Shown here piece by piece: positions 4,965-6,977 of a stretch of 6,977 bases of DNA; position 1 is the stretch's first letter; the number at the start of each line of letters is the position of its first letter. The notes beneath the pieces are model-generated. The model saw nothing but the letters and a program-made list of their open reading frames with translations. It was not told where the DNA came from and did no database searches. Origin of the DNA: Thermomicrobiales bacterium (GTDB taxonomy: Bacteria > Chloroflexota > Chloroflexia > Thermomicrobiales > UBA6265). The stretch lies in assembly GCA_025937615.1 (NCBI GenBank), contig JAICRA010000078.1:1-6977 (forward strand). The letters are read 5' to 3'. The position numbers and the translations under genes are program-made.

Positions 4965-6977
4965 CACTCCTCGACACTGGTAACGAGTGAATCGGTCTGC
5001 CTCGCTCTGCGCTGGAGAATACCAGCGCGGATCCAGGGAACCAGCCGGCCTCTCCGGACGAGGAGCCCTGCCAACCCCACCAGACCCGCCAGCGAAAGCA
5101 CGCGCGCGGCCCAGTCGAGCGGCTGCACCGAGTAGACCAGCGCGGCCCGGGAAAGCGGTTCAGCAGTCGCGAGTCCGATGTAAGCATCGCTCAAGCGTTT
5201 GACGTCGACTCGACTAGCTTCACTCGTCGTGTCCCACCGTGGGTACCAGTTGACGCGAACGGTAACCGGAGATCCGGGTCGCGCGCTTGACGCCTCGATC
5301 CGTTGATTGCCGAGATCGACTGACGCCGCGTTCTGCTCGCCAAATGTGACCTCGGTTACCGGATCGATAACCAAGTACACGTCATAGACGCCTTCCCGCA
5401 CTAAACCCAGGAGTGGCGATGCGGCCGCGGTATCGCGCGTGGGCCCGGTGACAGCCACAGCCCCGATGGCATGGCGCCCGAGATAGCCGGGCTCGATCGT
5501 GTGCTCCGGGTCGGGATAGTGGTGCCCAGCCCGAAAGTCGTACCCCGGTGTTCCCAGGTGGTCGGGGTGCCAGTACCAAAGCCAGTTATCGTAATAGAGA
5601 GGGCGCGCGGTCCAAAGCGGCGCCCAGAGTTGCTGGTGCCACGACAGCGCCGACCCGAGGACCAGCAGAGCGGTACCGGGAGGAGCTGTCTCATCAGCCG
5701 CTCGAATGGCCTCTTCGAAATCGGCTTGCTCTGGCGACGCCGACATCGACACCGGGTAGAGACTGACCGGCGGCACGAGAGGTGATGCCGGATCAAGCGA
5801 TGGGCCAGCGAGGGGACGCGTCTGAACGAGGAGCATAACCGTGGCGGCACCTACCGCAAGCACCGGCCCGAGACGTAATTGCGACGGGAAGACTCTGGAG
5901 AGAATCCACGACAGGATGATCCAGAACCCCACGGCCGCCAGATAGAGCGTCAGGAATCGCTGGAACGGCATGAGCCGGGTCGGCTCCAGCTGAGGCGCCA
6001 GACCGGCGGCTGCCGGAACGACAACCAGCGTCGCCGTCAGCACCAGATAGAGGACAAGAGTGGCCGTCGCCGAAGCCGTCGCCTGCCTTCGCTGAGCCTG
6101 AAGTCCGACGATGAGCCCGAGCAGTCCCAGAGCAAGTACGGGCCAGGTGACGGCGTTGGCACTCGTCTCGGCGTACTCGAGCAGTCCGGAGTACCCGCTG
6201 TATTGGACGAAGGTGTAAAGATCCCGGAATCGTGCCAGCGCCATCAACTCTGGCGCCGCTAACAACGCGGTGAGGACTGCCAGCTGCGCAAGCCGGGTCG
6301 AGATAGCGCCCAGGCCAGCAGCTTCTGATACCTGCTTCGCTTCCGTGGCGAACCGTTGCATTGACAGCGTCTGGATCGCACGATTTGCGTCGTCGCGCGA
6401 CGATGAATTCGCGTCATCCGCAATCCGTCGATGTAGCGCGATTCCGTTATTGCGCAACGGTCTCGCGAGCCAGGTCCCCAGTCCAATCGCGATCAGCGCC
6501 AGCAGTGATCGGGGGTTGCAGTAGATAGCGAACGCTGCGAGCGCAGCCGCAGCGGCCCCTGACCAGCCCGTGCCCGTTCGCAGGAACCGCACGATCGCGG
6601 GCAACAGGCAGAGTGAAGCCAGGGCGCCGGCGACATTGGTCACGAGACCCCACTGCACCAATTCGGTGTATCCGCCGTGATACCAACCGCCGGGGAGCGA
6701 AATGTGCAGCACGAACGCGGTGAAACCAACCGCGGGCGACCAGCCATCTTCGCGAGCGAGCGCGGCAAACGCCGCCCCAGGCGCCAGAAAGAGCACGATG
6801 ATCGCCAGGGTATGGGCGCTCTCGGCCGGCAATGCCCCTAAAGACAGGCCACGCGCGACGACCTCCAGCCAGGCCTCGCCAAGTGGGTAAAACTCGACGG
6901 GGTAACCTCCCTGGTGCTGGCCGATCCAGCGCAGGACACTGCCGGATGCCAGCTCTCGCCAGAGTATTTCGGCACGC
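4964..6977 (-). CDS. Large polytopic membrane protein, GT-C/YfhO-like (N-terminus off right edge)
   Basis: The frame is open to the window edge, so at least 670 residues are visible and the true start lies outside. A TTG at 6830-6832 is internal: the 48 codons before it encode a sensible loop with HQGGYPVEFYPLGEAW, like the GYP...YP loop after the first helix of PTPS-related (PF10131) and YfhO-type membrane proteins. Counting from that TTG, hydrophobic helices lie at about 8-26, 34-49, 62-84, 92-103, 107-123, 178-200, 229-246, 254-279, 293-314 and 321-337. A roughly 230-residue extracytoplasmic region follows, with a tryptophan/tyrosine-rich stretch at about 398-440 and a beta-type segment VTVRVNWYPRW at 523-533. 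A last helix at 576-592 and a basic tail close the protein. This layout, with a Y..P.W beta domain before a final helix, fits GT-C-fold glycosyltransferases that use lipid-linked sugars. The acidic catalytic loop expected in such enzymes is not visible. The next gene starts 43 nt downstream. The role in envelope glycan assembly is inferred from fold type and from the rml genes nearby. Confidence 0.85.
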   Translation of the reverse strand, partial: RAEILWRELASGSVLRWIGQHQGGYPVEFYPLGEAWLEVVARGLSLGALPAESAHTLAIIVLFLAPGAAFAALAREDGWSPAVGFTAFVLHISLPGGWYHGGYTELVQWGLVTNVAGALASLCLLPAIVRFLRTGTGWSGAAAAALAAFAIYCNPRSLLALIAIGLGTWLARPLRNNGIALHRRIADDANSSSRDDANRAIQTLSMQRFATEAKQVSEAAGLGAISTRLAQLAVLTALLAAPELMALARFRDLYTFVQYSGYSGLLEYAETSANAVTWPVLALGLLGLIVGLQAQRRQATASATATLVLYLVLTATLVVVPAAAGLAPQLEPTRLMPFQRFLTLYLAAVGFWIILSWILSRVFPSQLRLGPVLAVGAATVMLLVQTRPLAGPSLDPASPLVPPVSLYPVSMSASPEQADFEEAIRAADETAPPGTALLVLGSALSWHQQLWAPLWTARPLYYDNWLWYWHPDHLGTPGYDFRAGHHYPDPEHTIEPGYLGRHAIGAVAVTGPTRDTAAASPLLGLVREGVYDVYLVIDPVTEVTFGEQNAASVDLGNQRIEASSARPGSPVTVRVNWYPRWDTTSEASRVDVKRLSDAYIGLATAEPLSRAALVYSVQPLDWAARVLSLAGLVGLAGLLVRRGRLVPWIRAGILQRRARQTDSLVTSVEE

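Noticed and set aside
4921..5187. Upstream extension of the nuclease-like gene's open frame by 89 codons
   Set aside because: It overlaps the well-supported membrane-protein gene in another frame and is rich in W, R, S, G and P without domain character. ATG at 4920 has a GGAGG in front of it.
5879..6262. A plus-strand open frame of 127 codons rich in R, Q and E
   Set aside because: It is antisense to the membrane helices of the large membrane protein. The composition is what the reverse complement of hydrophobic codons gives.
1..6977. tRNA, rRNA, CRISPR array, insertion sequence or attachment-site signatures
   Set aside because: Reading both strands showed no cloverleaf-like sequence, no regularly spaced repeats, no transposase-like protein and no long direct or inverted repeats.

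Overview
This window comes from a high-GC bacterium (low-to-mid 60s % GC by eye) with dense genes, many GTG starts and GGAGG-type ribosome binding sites. Three things loosely suggest Chloroflexota/Thermomicrobia or an actinobacterium: the long glucose-1-phosphate thymidylyltransferase with a C-terminal beta-helix, the MFS_3-type exporter and the large GT-C-like membrane protein. This is inference; no marker gene fixes the taxon.

Layout. Positions 1-2267 hold three minus-strand genes of the dTDP-L-rhamnose pathway, transcribed rmlA -> rmlD -> rmlB. They are packed as one operon: rmlA and rmlD overlap by 17 nt, and rmlD and rmlB are 2 nt apart. rmlB runs off the left edge. No rmlC epimerase is visible and it may lie beyond that edge. 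Positions 2268-2454 are the only real intergenic gap. It is a divergent promoter region with a plausible extended -10 promoter facing right and small hairpins in both leaders. Positions 2455-3729 encode a plus-strand MFS exporter. Its 3' end overlaps by 21 nt, tail to tail, with a minus-strand gene at 3709-4920 for an unrecognised 403-residue protein. The arrangement of a PD and a DAK motif in that protein resembles the PD-(D/E)XK nuclease fold. Upstream of it, and probably in the same transcript, 4964-6977 encodes a large polytopic membrane protein of GT-C/YfhO-like character that runs off the right edge. A 15-codon mini-ORF fits exactly between these two genes, overlapping the stop of one and the start of the other.

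How the genes may work together. RmlA, RmlB and RmlD make dTDP-activated 6-deoxyhexose, most likely dTDP-L-rhamnose, for an envelope glycan. The large membrane protein resembles transferases or flippase-like proteins that act on lipid-linked sugars, so the window reads as a cell-envelope polysaccharide neighbourhood. The link of the MFS exporter and of the nuclease-like protein to this theme is unclear. I saw no RNA genes, insertion sequences, CRISPR arrays or long repeats. The most interesting items are the nuclease-like protein and the mini-ORF junction in front of it. Neither is strong evidence for a new system.
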